Source: Acidimicrobiales bacterium
GTDB lineage: Bacteria; Actinomycetota; Acidimicrobiia; Acidimicrobiales; DASWMK01
Length of the DNA: 43,429 nucleotides
Assembly: GCA_036399815.1 (NCBI GenBank)
Contig: DASWMK010000142.1
Location: 1-43,429 of the forward strand
Direction: 5' to 3'
Below are positions 9,344 to 17,234 of this stretch, piece after piece; positions within the stretch are counted from its first letter, which is position 1; every line of letters starts with the position of its first letter. The notes below the pieces were generated by a model that was not told where the DNA came from, did no database searches, and saw nothing but the letters and a program-made list of their open reading frames with translations. The position numbers and the translations under genes are program-made.

Positions 9344-12300
9344 TCACCGGCCCGTGCGGTCGAGGACCTCGGCGAGGCGCTCGGCGAGGGTGTCGACGTG
9401 GGGCGGCTGGAGGACGGTGCCGTGGAACCCGGTGATCCGCTCGGTGGCCACCCCGCCCGTGGCGAAGCGGCCCCAGCCGAGGGTGGGGTCGTCGCCGTCG
9501 GACCGGTCGCCCCGCAGGAGGGTCAGCCGGCCCGGGTAGGGCGGCGGCGCGTAGGCCAGCGCGGCCCGCAGGTTCGACCGCTGCACCCGCTTGATCGTGC
9601 TCAGCGCCACGCCGTCGCGGCCGGGGCCCGAGCGGCGCTGGCGGCCGTAGCGGGCCCGCGTCCACGCGGCGACGAGGGCCGACGCCCCCGGCACGGTCTC
9701 GAGCTCGGTGGTCAGCCGCTTCACCCGGCGGCGCAGCCGGCCCCGCCTGGTCGGGGGCAGGAAGCCGAGCACGCCGGGGGCGAAGCTCTCGACGACGACG
9801 GTGGCCGCCACCTCCTCGCCGGCGGCGACCAGCTGGCGGGCCATCTCGAAGGCGATCTGGCCGCCCAGGCACACGCCGGCCACCAGGTACGGGCCGCGGG
9901 GCTGCACCGCCCGCACCTCGTCCACGTAGTGGGCGGCCATGTCCTCGATCCGGGTGTCCGGCTCGTAGCCGGCGAGGCCGCGGGGCTGGAGGGCGTAGAG
10001 GGGCCGGTCGGGGTCGAGGCGGTCGACCAGGTGGCGCACGTTCAGGCCGGCGACGAGGTGCAGCGGCGCCTTGGTCCCCTGCGTCCTGATCGGGACCAGC
10101 GACGCCCGCTCCCCGCCGGCGGTCGCGTCGCGGAGCAGCGGGGCCAGCCGGGCGACCGTGGGCGCCTCGAACAGCGTGACGAGCGGGAGCCGCCGGCCGA
10201 CGAGGTCCTCGGTGCGGTGCATGACCCGCACGGCGAGCAGCGAGTCGCCGCCCAGCCGGAAGAAGTCGTCGTGCACGCCGACCCGGTCGACGCCGAGGGC
10301 CTCGGCCCACAGGCCGGCGAGCGCCTCCTCGAGCTCGCCCGTCGGCGCCACGTACTCGTCGCCCAGCTCGGGCCGACCCGGGTCGGGGGCGGGGAGGGCG
10401 GTGCGGTCGAGCTTGCCGCTCGGCGTGGTCGGCAGCGCGTCGAGGACGACGAACGCGGCGGGGACCATGTACGGCGCCAGCCGGCCGGCGAGCCGGTCCC
10501 GCAGCTCGGGCAGGTGGGACGGCGCCCAGCCCGGCCCGGGAACGAGGTAGGCGACGAGGCGCTTCTTGCCGGGCTCGTCCTCCCGGGCGACGACGACGGC
10601 GTCGGCGACGAGCGGGTGCTCCCGCAGCGCCGCCTCCACCTCGCCCGGCTCGATGCGGTAGCCCCGGAGCTTGACCTGGTGGTCGTTGCGCCCGAGGAAC
10701 TGGAGGTCGCCGCCCGGCAGGTGGCGGGCCAGGTCGCCCTGGCGGAACATGCGGGCGCCCGGCTCGGGCGCGAACGGGCAGGGCACGAACCGCTCGGCCG
10801 TCAGCTCCGGCCGGTGCAGGTAGCCGAGCGCCACCTGGGCGCCGCCGATGCAGATCTCGCCGGGCACGCCGACGGGCACGGGCCGCAGCCTGGTGTCGAC
10901 CAGGTAGACGGCGGCGTTGGCGATGGGCCGGCCGATCGGCGGCCGGCGGGGCCACGTGGCCGGCGGCCCCTCGAGCGTGTACGAGGTGATGATGAGGTCC
11001 TCGGACGACCCGTACTGGTTCTGGAACCGGCATCCGGGCAGCCGCTCGAAGAAGCGCTGCACGGTCGGCGTGATCGTCACCGCCTCGCCGGCCGTGAACA
11101 CCTCGCGCAGGTGCGAGGGGGCGAGGTCGAGGCGGTCGACGGCGTCGGCCAGCTGCTGGAGCGGCGTGAAGATGGCGTAGAGCTGCTCGACCCGCTGGTC
11201 GACCAGCAGGCGCAGGAGCGCCTCGGGGTCGCGGCGCACGTCGCCCTCGGGGAGCACGAGCGTCCCGCCGGCGGCCCACGTGGCGAACAGCTCCTGCATC
11301 GAGACGTCGAAGCTGAGCGGCGAGAACTGGAGCGTGCGGGGGCGCTCGAGCGTGCTCGCCTCCCGTACCTGCCAGAGGACCACGTTGACGAGCGCCCGCT
11401 GGGGCACGGCCGCGCCCTTCGGCCGGCCCGTCGAGCCCGACGTGTAGATGACGTAGGCGAGGTCGTCGGGGCCGGCCGGGTTGGGCGGCGGGGTGGCCGG
11501 CTGGGCGGCGAGGACGTCGTCCATGGCGTCGAGGTGGACGACCGCGTCGGCGGTGGCGGCGTCGAGGTGGCACATGTCCGTCTGGGTCACGAGGACGGCC
11601 GCCCTGGCGTCGTCGAGGATGAAGGCCAGGCGCTCGCCGGGGTAGGTCGTGTCGAGCGGGAGGTAGGCGCCGCCGGCCTTGAAGATGGCGAGCACGGCGG
11701 CGACGAGGTCGAGGGAGCGCTCGGCGTAGACGGCCACGATGACGCCGGGTCCGACCCCGAGCGAGCGGAGGTGGTGGGCCAGCCGGTTGGCCCGCTCGTC
11801 CAGCTGGGCGTACGTGAGCGAGGCGGCCCCGTGCACGGCGGCGACGGCGTCGGGCGTGCGCGCCGCCTGCTCGGCCACGAGGCGGTCGACGGTGCGGTCG
11901 GCCGACCAGTCCCTCGCCGTGTCGTTCAGCTCGACCAGCACGTGGTGGCGCTCGGCCTCGGTCAGGAGGTCGACGTCGTCGACGGCCACGCCGGGGTCGG
12001 CCACGAACGCGTCGACCACGTTCAGGAAGTGGCCGGCGGCGGCCGCCCGCAGGCGCTCGTCGAACACCCCGGCGTTGAACGTCAGGTCGACCGCGGCCGA
12101 CCCCGACCCGTCGAGGTCGTGGACCTGCACGCCGAACGTGTGCCGCCCGTCGTTGGCCGACCGGGGGACGAACCGGGTCGTCGTCGGCGCGCCGTCGAAG
12201 GGCGGGAACGAGATCGGCAGGTAGTTGAGCATCACGTCGGTGACGGCCGGGTCGCCGGCGTTGCCGGTGCCGGGCGGCGAGTTGGCGATCACCTCCCACA

Positions 12301-13243
12301 GGCCCCGGAGGGCCTCGGCCGTGAGCGAGGCCATGGTCTCGCCGTCGCCCACCTCGAGGCGCAGCGGGTACACCTGCTGGACGAGGCCGATCGTCGCCCT
12401 CGTGGCCCGGTCCCGGTTGTGGAACGGGAGCCCGATCGACAGCTCCCGGGTGCCGCTCACCCGGTACAGGTAGGCGGCGAGGATGGCGCACCACATGCCG
12501 AGCACCGAGAGGTCGGCGCTGAGCGACCGGAAGCCGTCGGTGGCGGCGAGGTCGCGCAGCCGGCGGGTCCGCTCGGGCCCGAGGTCGAGCGTCACCCACC
12601 GCTCCCCGGTCGTGCGCCGGGCCCGGCTCACGCCGTAGGGCTCGAGCGGCTCGTGCTCGCGCTCGAGCACGGCCCGCCAGTGGGCGTCGGCCCGCCGCCA
12701 CGCCTCCGTGTCGCGGGCGGCCGCCTCCCTGGCGACGTGGTCGGCGAAGGACGGCAGCGGCGGACGTCCGGCGGGGCCGCGGGCGTACGCCTCGGCCGTC
12801 TCCCGGTACACGAGCAGGCACGACCAGCCGTCGTGGAGGAGGTGGTGCAGGTTCAGGTACCACGCCGTCCGGTCGGGGCCCAGGTCGACCAGCACCGAGT
12901 CGAACAGCCGCTCGTCGAGGCGCGACGGGCGCCCGGCCCGGTCGGCCGCCCACGCCGGCAGGTCCTCCGCGTCGAGGCGCACGACCGGCGTGCGGTGGGC
13001 GAGCTCGGGCAGCACCCGCTGGACGGGCACGCCGTCGACGGTCTCGACGACCGTGCGCAGCGCGTCGCTGCGGTCCACCACCGACTGGAAGGCGGCGGCG
13101 AAGCGGTCGGGGTCGAGGCGGCGCTCGACCACGAACGTGGTCGCGTTGTCGTAGCAGGCGACGTCGCCGGCGAGCTGCTGGCCGGCCCAGAGGACGAGCT
13201 GCCCGTTCGTCAGGTTGCAGCCCGGCGCGACCCGTGTCGCCAT
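9344..13243 (-). CDS. Single-module NRPS: condensation, adenylation, carrier protein, thioesterase
   Basis: 1299 aa. The condensation domain (about 1-430) has the active-site motif HHLLHDG near 133-139. The adenylation domain (about 455-950) shows YTSGSTGRPKG (A3), the SFDVSMQE binding-pocket strand, NQYGSSED (A5), MFRQGDLAR (A7), KLRGYRIEPGE (A8) and PSGKLDR (A10 Lys). The carrier domain has LGGDSLLAV with the phosphopantetheine Ser near 999. The thioesterase (about 1040-1299) has GVCLGG, a Cys nucleophile near 1124 in place of the usual Ser, and His near 1282 in PPHVD. By eye the ten-residue pocket code reads DVQYFAQIIK, closest to proline codes. An N-terminal C domain implies a donor delivered by another carrier, perhaps the ACP at 16980. 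A Shine-Dalgarno-like GGGAGGG precedes ATG 13243. Confidence 0.93.
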   Translation of the reverse strand: MATRVAPGCNLTNGQLVLWAGQQLAGDVACYDNATTFVVERRLDPDRFAAAFQSVVDRSDALRTVVETVDGVPVQRVLPELAHRTPVVRLDAEDLPAWAADRAGRPSRLDERLFDSVLVDLGPDRTAWYLNLHHLLHDGWSCLLVYRETAEAYARGPAGRPPLPSFADHVAREAAARDTEAWRRADAHWRAVLEREHEPLEPYGVSRARRTTGERWVTLDLGPERTRRLRDLAATDGFRSLSADLSVLGMWCAILAAYLYRVSGTRELSIGLPFHNRDRATRATIGLVQQVYPLRLEVGDGETMASLTAEALRGLWEVIANSPPGTGNAGDPAVTDVMLNYLPISFPPFDGAPTTTRFVPRSANDGRHTFGVQVHDLDGSGSAAVDLTFNAGVFDERLRAAAAGHFLNVVDAFVADPGVAVDDVDLLTEAERHHVLVELNDTARDWSADRTVDRLVAEQAARTPDAVAAVHGAASLTYAQLDERANRLAHHLRSLGVGPGVIVAVYAERSLDLVAAVLAIFKAGGAYLPLDTTYPGERLAFILDDARAAVLVTQTDMCHLDAATADAVVHLDAMDDVLAAQPATPPPNPAGPDDLAYVIYTSGSTGRPKGAAVPQRALVNVVLWQVREASTLERPRTLQFSPLSFDVSMQELFATWAAGGTLVLPEGDVRRDPEALLRLLVDQRVEQLYAIFTPLQQLADAVDRLDLAPSHLREVFTAGEAVTITPTVQRFFERLPGCRFQNQYGSSEDLIITSYTLEGPPATWPRRPPIGRPIANAAVYLVDTRLRPVPVGVPGEICIGGAQVALGYLHRPELTAERFVPCPFAPEPGARMFRQGDLARHLPGGDLQFLGRNDHQVKLRGYRIEPGEVEAALREHPLVADAVVVAREDEPGKKRLVAYLVPGPGWAPSHLPELRDRLAGRLAPYMVPAAFVVLDALPTTPSGKLDRTALPAPDPGRPELGDEYVAPTGELEEALAGLWAEALGVDRVGVHDDFFRLGGDSLLAVRVMHRTEDLVGRRLPLVTLFEAPTVARLAPLLRDATAGGERASLVPIRTQGTKAPLHLVAGLNVRHLVDRLDPDRPLYALQPRGLAGYEPDTRIEDMAAHYVDEVRAVQPRGPYLVAGVCLGGQIAFEMARQLVAAGEEVAATVVVESFAPGVLGFLPPTRRGRLRRRVKRLTTELETVPGASALVAAWTRARYGRQRRSGPGRDGVALSTIKRVQRSNLRAALAYAPPPYPGRLTLLRGDRSDGDDPTLGWGRFATGGVATERITGFHGTVLQPPHVDTLAERLAEVLDRTGR

Positions 13244-13277
13244 CCGCCCTCCCTCCCCGCGGCGATGACGCGGGCGG

Positions 13278-13283
13278 ACGGTA
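13278..13283 (-). promoter_or_regulatory. Candidate -10 box of the NRPS gene
   Basis: TACCGT on the minus strand, 34 bases before the NRPS ATG, fits the actinobacterial TAnnnT -10 pattern and would leave a leader of about 28 nt holding a GGGAGGG ribosome-binding site. No convincing -35 is visible. It lies in the short divergent region shared with the ABC transporter. Confidence 0.35.
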
Positions 13284-13298
13284 CCACCGGGCGGTGGC

Positions 13299-13304
13299 TA
13301 CGCT
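13299..13304 (+). promoter_or_regulatory. Candidate -10 box of the ABC transporter gene
   Basis: TACGCT, ten bases before GTG 13315, matches TAnnnT. Transcription would start only a few bases before the GTG, so a nearly leaderless mRNA is expected; this was used to choose the start. Confidence 0.35.
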
Positions 13305-13314
13305 CCCCGAGCCA

Positions 13315-15066
13315 GTGGGCCGAGCCGAACCAGCCCGCGCCTGGCGGACCCTCCGGCGGGTGGTGGACGTGCCGCGCCGGCGCGTCGCGCTGCTCGGCGC
13401 CACCGCCGCGCTGGCCGGCGTGGCCGACGCCGCCGTGCTCGTGCTCGTCGTCCGCATCGCCGTCGCCGTCGTGGGCGGCGACCGCTCCTCCACGGCGCTC
13501 GGGCCGCTCGACCTCGACCGGTCCACCCCGGCCCTGTTCGGGCTGGCCGCCGGCCTCGCCGTCGCCCGCCTGCTGCTGTCGGCCGCGTCGGCCTGGCTGA
13601 TGGCCGACCTCGCCGCGACCGCCCTCGGCCGCATGCGCAAGCGCACGTTCGCCTGCTTCGTCGAGGCGTCGTGGTCGACCCAGGCGGCCGAGCGGGACGG
13701 CCACCTCCAGGACCTGATGACCACCCACACCACGCGGGTGGCGCTCTCCCTCGTCAGCCTCGCCGCCGGCCTGGTCGCCCTCCTCAACCTCGTCGCCCTG
13801 CTGCTGACCGCGTTCGTGGTCGACCCGATCGCCTCGCTCGTCGCCATGGCCGGCACGGCCCTGCTGTTCGTGGCGCTGCGCCCGCTCGTGCTCGCGGCCA
13901 AGGCGCAGAGCGCGGCGGCCAACGCCGCCAACCTCGAGTACGTGGAGGCGGTGGCCGAGAGCGTGGCCATGGCCGAGGAGACCCACGCGTTCGCGGCCGG
14001 CCCGGCGCTGCGCCGGCGGGTCGACCGGCTGGTCGACGCCGTCGTGGCCCGCGTGCTCCGCACCCAGGCCCTCGGCCGGCTGTTGCCGTCGCTCAACCAG
14101 TCCCTCGCCGTCGGGCTGGTGCTGGCCGGCCTGCTCGCCGCCCACCTCGCGGGCGGGGCCGAGGCCGCCTCCCTCGGCGCCGTCGTCCTCCTCCTGGTGC
14201 GGACGCTCACCTACAGCCAGGGCCTCCAGTCGGCCTACCAGCAGGTCCTCGAGGTGGTGCCCTTCGCCGAGCGGCTGGGCGACGAGCAGGCCCGCTACCG
14301 GCTGGCCGCCGTGCCCCGCCGGGGCGCGCCGCTCGGCCCCGTCCGTTCGGTCGCCCTCGACCACGTGTCGTTCCGGTACCGGCCCGGGCCGCCGGTGCTC
14401 GACGACGTGTCGTTCACGGTGGCGGCGGGCGAGACGGTCGGGATCGTCGGGCCGTCGGGCGCCGGCAAGTCGACCCTCGTCCAGCTGCTCGTGCGGCTCC
14501 GGCCGGCGAGCGAGGGCGCCGTCCTGGTGAACGGGGCCGACGCCTGGTCGTTCTCGCCCGACGACTGGTGCCGCCGGGTCGCCTACCTCCCGCAGGCGCC
14601 CCGCCTGTTCGGCGGGACCGTCGCCGACAACATCCGCTTCTTCCGCGACGGCGTGGGCGACGACGCGGTCGAGGCCGCGGCCCGCCTGGCCCACGTGCAC
14701 GACGAGATCGTCGCCTGGCCCGACGGCTACCGGACGCCGGCCGGGCCGCGGGGCGGCGAGCTCTCCGGCGGCCAGCGCCAGCGCATCTGCCTGGCCCGCG
14801 CCCTGCTCCTGCGCCCTGACGTGCTCGTGCTCGACGAGCCGACCAGCGCGCTCGACCCCCACTCGGAGGCGCTCGTGCGGGACACCCTCCTCGCGCTCCA
14901 GGGCACGATGACCGTGTTCGTCGTCGCCCACCGCCTGACCGCGCTCACGAACTGCGACCGGATCATGGTCCTCGGCGACGGGCGGGTGCAGGCCTTCGAC
15001 CGGGCGGCCGACGTGGCCGCCTCGAACCGCTGGTACCGCGACGCCGTGCGCCTCTGGGAGGCCTGA
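13315..15066 (+). CDS. ABC exporter, fused permease and ATPase
   Basis: 583 aa half-transporter. Six hydrophobic helices fill about residues 20-300. The nucleotide-binding domain follows with Walker A GPSGAGKST, Q-loop YLPQAPRLF, signature LSGGQRQR, Walker B VLVLDEPT and the H-loop VVAHRL. This is the type IV exporter fold (MsbA/lipid and peptide exporters), which works as a homodimer. It is transcribed divergently from the NRPS and lies one base before the PaiB/KtzT-like gene, so it is probably the export and self-resistance component of the cluster. The start is uncertain: GTG 13315 was chosen from the upstream -10-like box, GTG 13294 is also in frame, and the frame is open from 13234. Confidence 0.9.
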   Translation: MGRAEPARAWRTLRRVVDVPRRRVALLGATAALAGVADAAVLVLVVRIAVAVVGGDRSSTALGPLDLDRSTPALFGLAAGLAVARLLLSAASAWLMADLAATALGRMRKRTFACFVEASWSTQAAERDGHLQDLMTTHTTRVALSLVSLAAGLVALLNLVALLLTAFVVDPIASLVAMAGTALLFVALRPLVLAAKAQSAAANAANLEYVEAVAESVAMAEETHAFAAGPALRRRVDRLVDAVVARVLRTQALGRLLPSLNQSLAVGLVLAGLLAAHLAGGAEAASLGAVVLLLVRTLTYSQGLQSAYQQVLEVVPFAERLGDEQARYRLAAVPRRGAPLGPVRSVALDHVSFRYRPGPPVLDDVSFTVAAGETVGIVGPSGAGKSTLVQLLVRLRPASEGAVLVNGADAWSFSPDDWCRRVAYLPQAPRLFGGTVADNIRFFRDGVGDDAVEAAARLAHVHDEIVAWPDGYRTPAGPRGGELSGGQRQRICLARALLLRPDVLVLDEPTSALDPHSEALVRDTLLALQGTMTVFVVAHRLTALTNCDRIMVLGDGRVQAFDRAADVAASNRWYRDAVRLWEA

Positions 15067-15067
15067 C

Positions 15068-15685
15068 GTGTACCCGCCCCCCGCTTACCACGTGACCGAC
15101 CCCGAGCTCGCCCACCGGGCCATCGACGCCTTCCCGCTGGCCGCCGTGGTGTCCACCGGCCCGGACGGCCTCGTCGCCACCCACATCCCGCTCCTCGTCG
15201 AGCGCACCGGCGGGGCCGGCACGCTCATCGGCCACCTCGACCGCGAGAACCCGCACGTGGGCCTGCTCGACGGCGCCGACGTCCTCGCCCTCTTCCGCGG
15301 GCCCGACACCTACATCTCGCCCACGACCTACGTGACCCGGCAGCTGCCGACGTGGAACTACGTGTTCGTCGAGGCGCGGGGGACGGCCCGCCTGGTGGAG
15401 GACCCCGAGCGGGTGCGGTCGTTCCTCGTGCGCCTGATCGACCACGTCGAGCCCCGGCCCGGCGGCTGGGCGCTGGCCGACGACGACCGGCGGGTGCCGC
15501 CGCTGCTGCCCCACATCGTCGGCGTGGAGATCCCGCTGCGCTCGATCGAGGGCCGGTTCAAGTTCTCCCAGGAGAAGGTCGAGGCCGACCGGGAGCGGGC
15601 CGCGGAGCGGATGCTCGGCGTCAGCTCGCCGGACGGGCGGCGCTTCCTCCACGAGGTGCTGGGCTACGACGGCCGAGCCGGGTGA
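15068..15685 (+). CDS. PaiB-fold protein, candidate heme-dependent piperazate synthase (KtzT-like)
   Basis: 205 aa split-barrel protein of the family annotated as FMN-binding negative transcriptional regulator (PaiB). It shows STGPDGLVATHIPLL (28-43), GHLDRENPH (55-63), YISPTTY (82-88), PTWNY (94-98) and the C-terminal GRFKFSQEK. KtzT, which makes the N-N bond of piperazic acid from N5-hydroxyornithine with heme, belongs to this family and is encoded beside an ornithine N-hydroxylase. Here the convergent neighbour is such an N-hydroxylase and an NRPS is close by, so a biosynthetic role is more likely than regulation. His56 or His63 could be the axial heme ligand; this is a guess from position. 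No DNA-binding domain is seen. The last 65 nt overlap the end of the neighbouring gene. Confidence 0.75.
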   Translation: MYPPPAYHVTDPELAHRAIDAFPLAAVVSTGPDGLVATHIPLLVERTGGAGTLIGHLDRENPHVGLLDGADVLALFRGPDTYISPTTYVTRQLPTWNYVFVEARGTARLVEDPERVRSFLVRLIDHVEPRPGGWALADDDRRVPPLLPHIVGVEIPLRSIEGRFKFSQEKVEADRERAAERMLGVSSPDGRRFLHEVLGYDGRAG

Positions 15686-16961
15686 GCAGCGACTCGACGA
15701 CGGTGCCGGCCCGGAGGGCGACCATGCTGAACGACGCCCCGTCGCTCGGCCCGTGCGTCCGCTCGGACGTGCCGCACAGGTACACCGGCGCGTCGAGGCC
15801 GCCCGTCGTCGCCACCCGGTAGTCCCGGCCGACGACCGGCCCGCCGTCCTCGTCGGTCGCCACCAGGTCGGCGAGCGGCGCCAGCGCGGCCGGGAACACG
15901 TCCTCGCGGTAGCCGGTGCAGAGGACGACGACGTCGGCCGCCACCTCCTCGCGCTCGCCGGTGTGGAGGTGCTCGAGCACGAGGCGGTGGGTGCCGGCCA
16001 CCGTCGACGCACCGACGACGCGCCGGCTGGTCAGCACGTCGACCCGGCGGACGCCGGCCACCAGGTCCTCGTACAGCCTGCGGTAGAGCACGTCGGCGGC
16101 CTGGGCGTCGACCACGCCGAAGTTCGTCGGCCGGGCCTCGGCGAGCACGGCCCGGCGGGCGGCGGGGCCGAGGGCGTGGAACCGGTCGACGAAGCCCGGG
16201 TGGAAGACCTCGTTGCTGAACTGGCACAGGTCGACGTGGCGGAACCCGAGCGTCCGGTGGACCGAGACCAGCCGGGCGCGCGGGAAGGTCGCGTGCAGGT
16301 GGGCGAGGACCTCGACCGCGCTCTCGCCCGAGCCGACGACGGCGAAGCGCAGGGCGGCGTCGCGGTCGAGCCCGTCGACGGCGGTCAGGAACGCGGAGGA
16401 GTGGAACGCCGTCGGCCCGGCGAGGGCGGCGAGCTCGGGTGGGACGTGGGGCGCCCGGCCCGAGGACAGCACCAGCGCCCTCGCCGCCACCGTCCCGTCG
16501 CTCGTCTCGACGGCCAGCCGGTCCCGGCCGAGCGGCCGGACGGCGACCACCTCGGTGCCATAGCGGACGTACCCGGCGAGCTGGCCGGCGGCCCAGCGCA
16601 GGTAGTCCGACCACTCCAGCCGGCTGACGGCACCGCCGGCCGCGCCGAGCAGCAGCTCGCCGAACTCGTAGAGGCGCCCGTGCTCGTGGAGGTAGTTGAC
16701 GAACGTGAACCGGCTCCGCGGGTTCCTCGGCGTGGCGAGGTCGCGGAGGAAGTGGTGCTGGATGTCGGTCTCCCGCAGCAGCATCCCGGGGTGCCAGGCG
16801 ACCTCGGGCGCCCGCTCGAGGAAGCGCACCCGCCCGAGCGGCGGTCCACCGCTCGCCTCGGCCAGGTCCTCGACGGCGCAGGCGAGGGCGATGCCGGCCG
16901 GGCCGAAGCCGGCCCCGAGCACGTCCACCTCCTCCGGTACAGTCCGCCGCGGGGCGGTCAC
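15621..16961 (-). CDS. SidA/IucD/PvdA-family amine N-hydroxylase (flavin monooxygenase)
   Basis: 446 aa. FAD-binding LGAGFGPAGIALA starts at residue 15; WHPGMLLRETDIQ and FLRDLATPRNPRSRFTFVNYL are family hallmarks; the NADPH site is VVGSGESAVEVL; VVLCTGYRED and GLLxx-type C-terminal motifs follow. Family members N-hydroxylate the side-chain amine of ornithine, lysine or diamines, for siderophores or, as in KtzI, for piperazic acid. Ornithine enzymes usually read FLKDL where this one has FLRDL, so the substrate is not certain. GTG 16961 is the longest start; GTG 16928 or 16922, the latter after GGAGGAG, would begin right at the FAD motif. It is convergent with the KtzT-like gene and diverges from the carrier-protein gene. 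Confidence 0.88.
   Translation of the reverse strand: MTAPRRTVPEEVDVLGAGFGPAGIALACAVEDLAEASGGPPLGRVRFLERAPEVAWHPGMLLRETDIQHHFLRDLATPRNPRSRFTFVNYLHEHGRLYEFGELLLGAAGGAVSRLEWSDYLRWAAGQLAGYVRYGTEVVAVRPLGRDRLAVETSDGTVAARALVLSSGRAPHVPPELAALAGPTAFHSSAFLTAVDGLDRDAALRFAVVGSGESAVEVLAHLHATFPRARLVSVHRTLGFRHVDLCQFSNEVFHPGFVDRFHALGPAARRAVLAEARPTNFGVVDAQAADVLYRRLYEDLVAGVRRVDVLTSRRVVGASTVAGTHRLVLEHLHTGEREEVAADVVVLCTGYREDVFPAALAPLADLVATDEDGGPVVGRDYRVATTGGLDAPVYLCGTSERTHGPSDGASFSMVALRAGTVVESLLTRLGRRSPAPRGGSAARPAS
16938..16943 (+). promoter_or_regulatory. Candidate -10 box of the ACP-KAS-halogenase operon
   Basis: TACAGT lies 36 bases before the ACP ATG, and the leader then contains GGGAGGGGGG, a ribosome-binding site. 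It overlaps the 5' end of the divergent N-hydroxylase gene. Confidence 0.35.
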
Positions 16962-16979
16962 GGGAGGGGGGCCTCTGGG

Positions 16980-17234
16980 ATGGAGCAGGTCGACACCGTC
17001 GAGGCGGAGGTCCGCGACTTCCTGGTGGCGACGTTCTGGATGGAGCCGGCGTTCGCCGAGGCCATGACCGACGACAGCGACCTCGTCGACGGCGGCGTCC
17101 TCGACTCGATGAACGTCCTCCAGCTGGTCGACTTCCTCGAGGAGCGCTTCGACTTCATGCTCGACCCCGAGGAGCTGTTCCGGCTGACCACCGTGGCGAA
17201 CATCGCCGCGCTGGTCCGCGAGAAGCTGGCATGA
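16980..17234 (+). CDS. Free-standing acyl/peptidyl carrier protein
   Basis: 84 aa, acidic, four-helix carrier protein. The attachment motif is GGVLDSMNVLQLV with Ser43 as the phosphopantetheine site; this spelling (LDSM rather than LDSL) is closer to DltC-like and NRPS-associated carriers than to fatty-acid ACP. A purine-rich Shine-Dalgarno (GGGAGGGGGG) lies upstream of the ATG. The stop overlaps the next start as ATGA, so translation is coupled to the KAS-like gene. It probably holds the substrate acted on by the KAS-like pair, the SDR and the halogenase, and may hand it to the NRPS condensation domain. Confidence 0.88.
   Translation: MEQVDTVEAEVRDFLVATFWMEPAFAEAMTDDSDLVDGGVLDSMNVLQLVDFLEERFDFMLDPEELFRLTTVANIAALVREKLA

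Noticed and set aside
4729-9435. A 1568-codon plus-strand frame starting with a signal peptide
   Set aside because: Only its first about 110 codons are protein-like. After 5060 it is Arg/Gly-rich shadow sequence, and the real protease continues in the next frame.
15068-15685. PaiB-type transcriptional repressor
   Set aside because: Possible by family name, but no DNA-binding domain is visible and the neighbours fit the KtzT biosynthetic branch better. It is kept as the alternative.
15621-16961. Hydroxamate siderophore cluster as the reading of the N-hydroxylase and NRPS
   Set aside because: There is no hydroxylamine acyltransferase, siderophore receptor or iron-regulated box. The PaiB/KtzT-like partner explains the pairing better.
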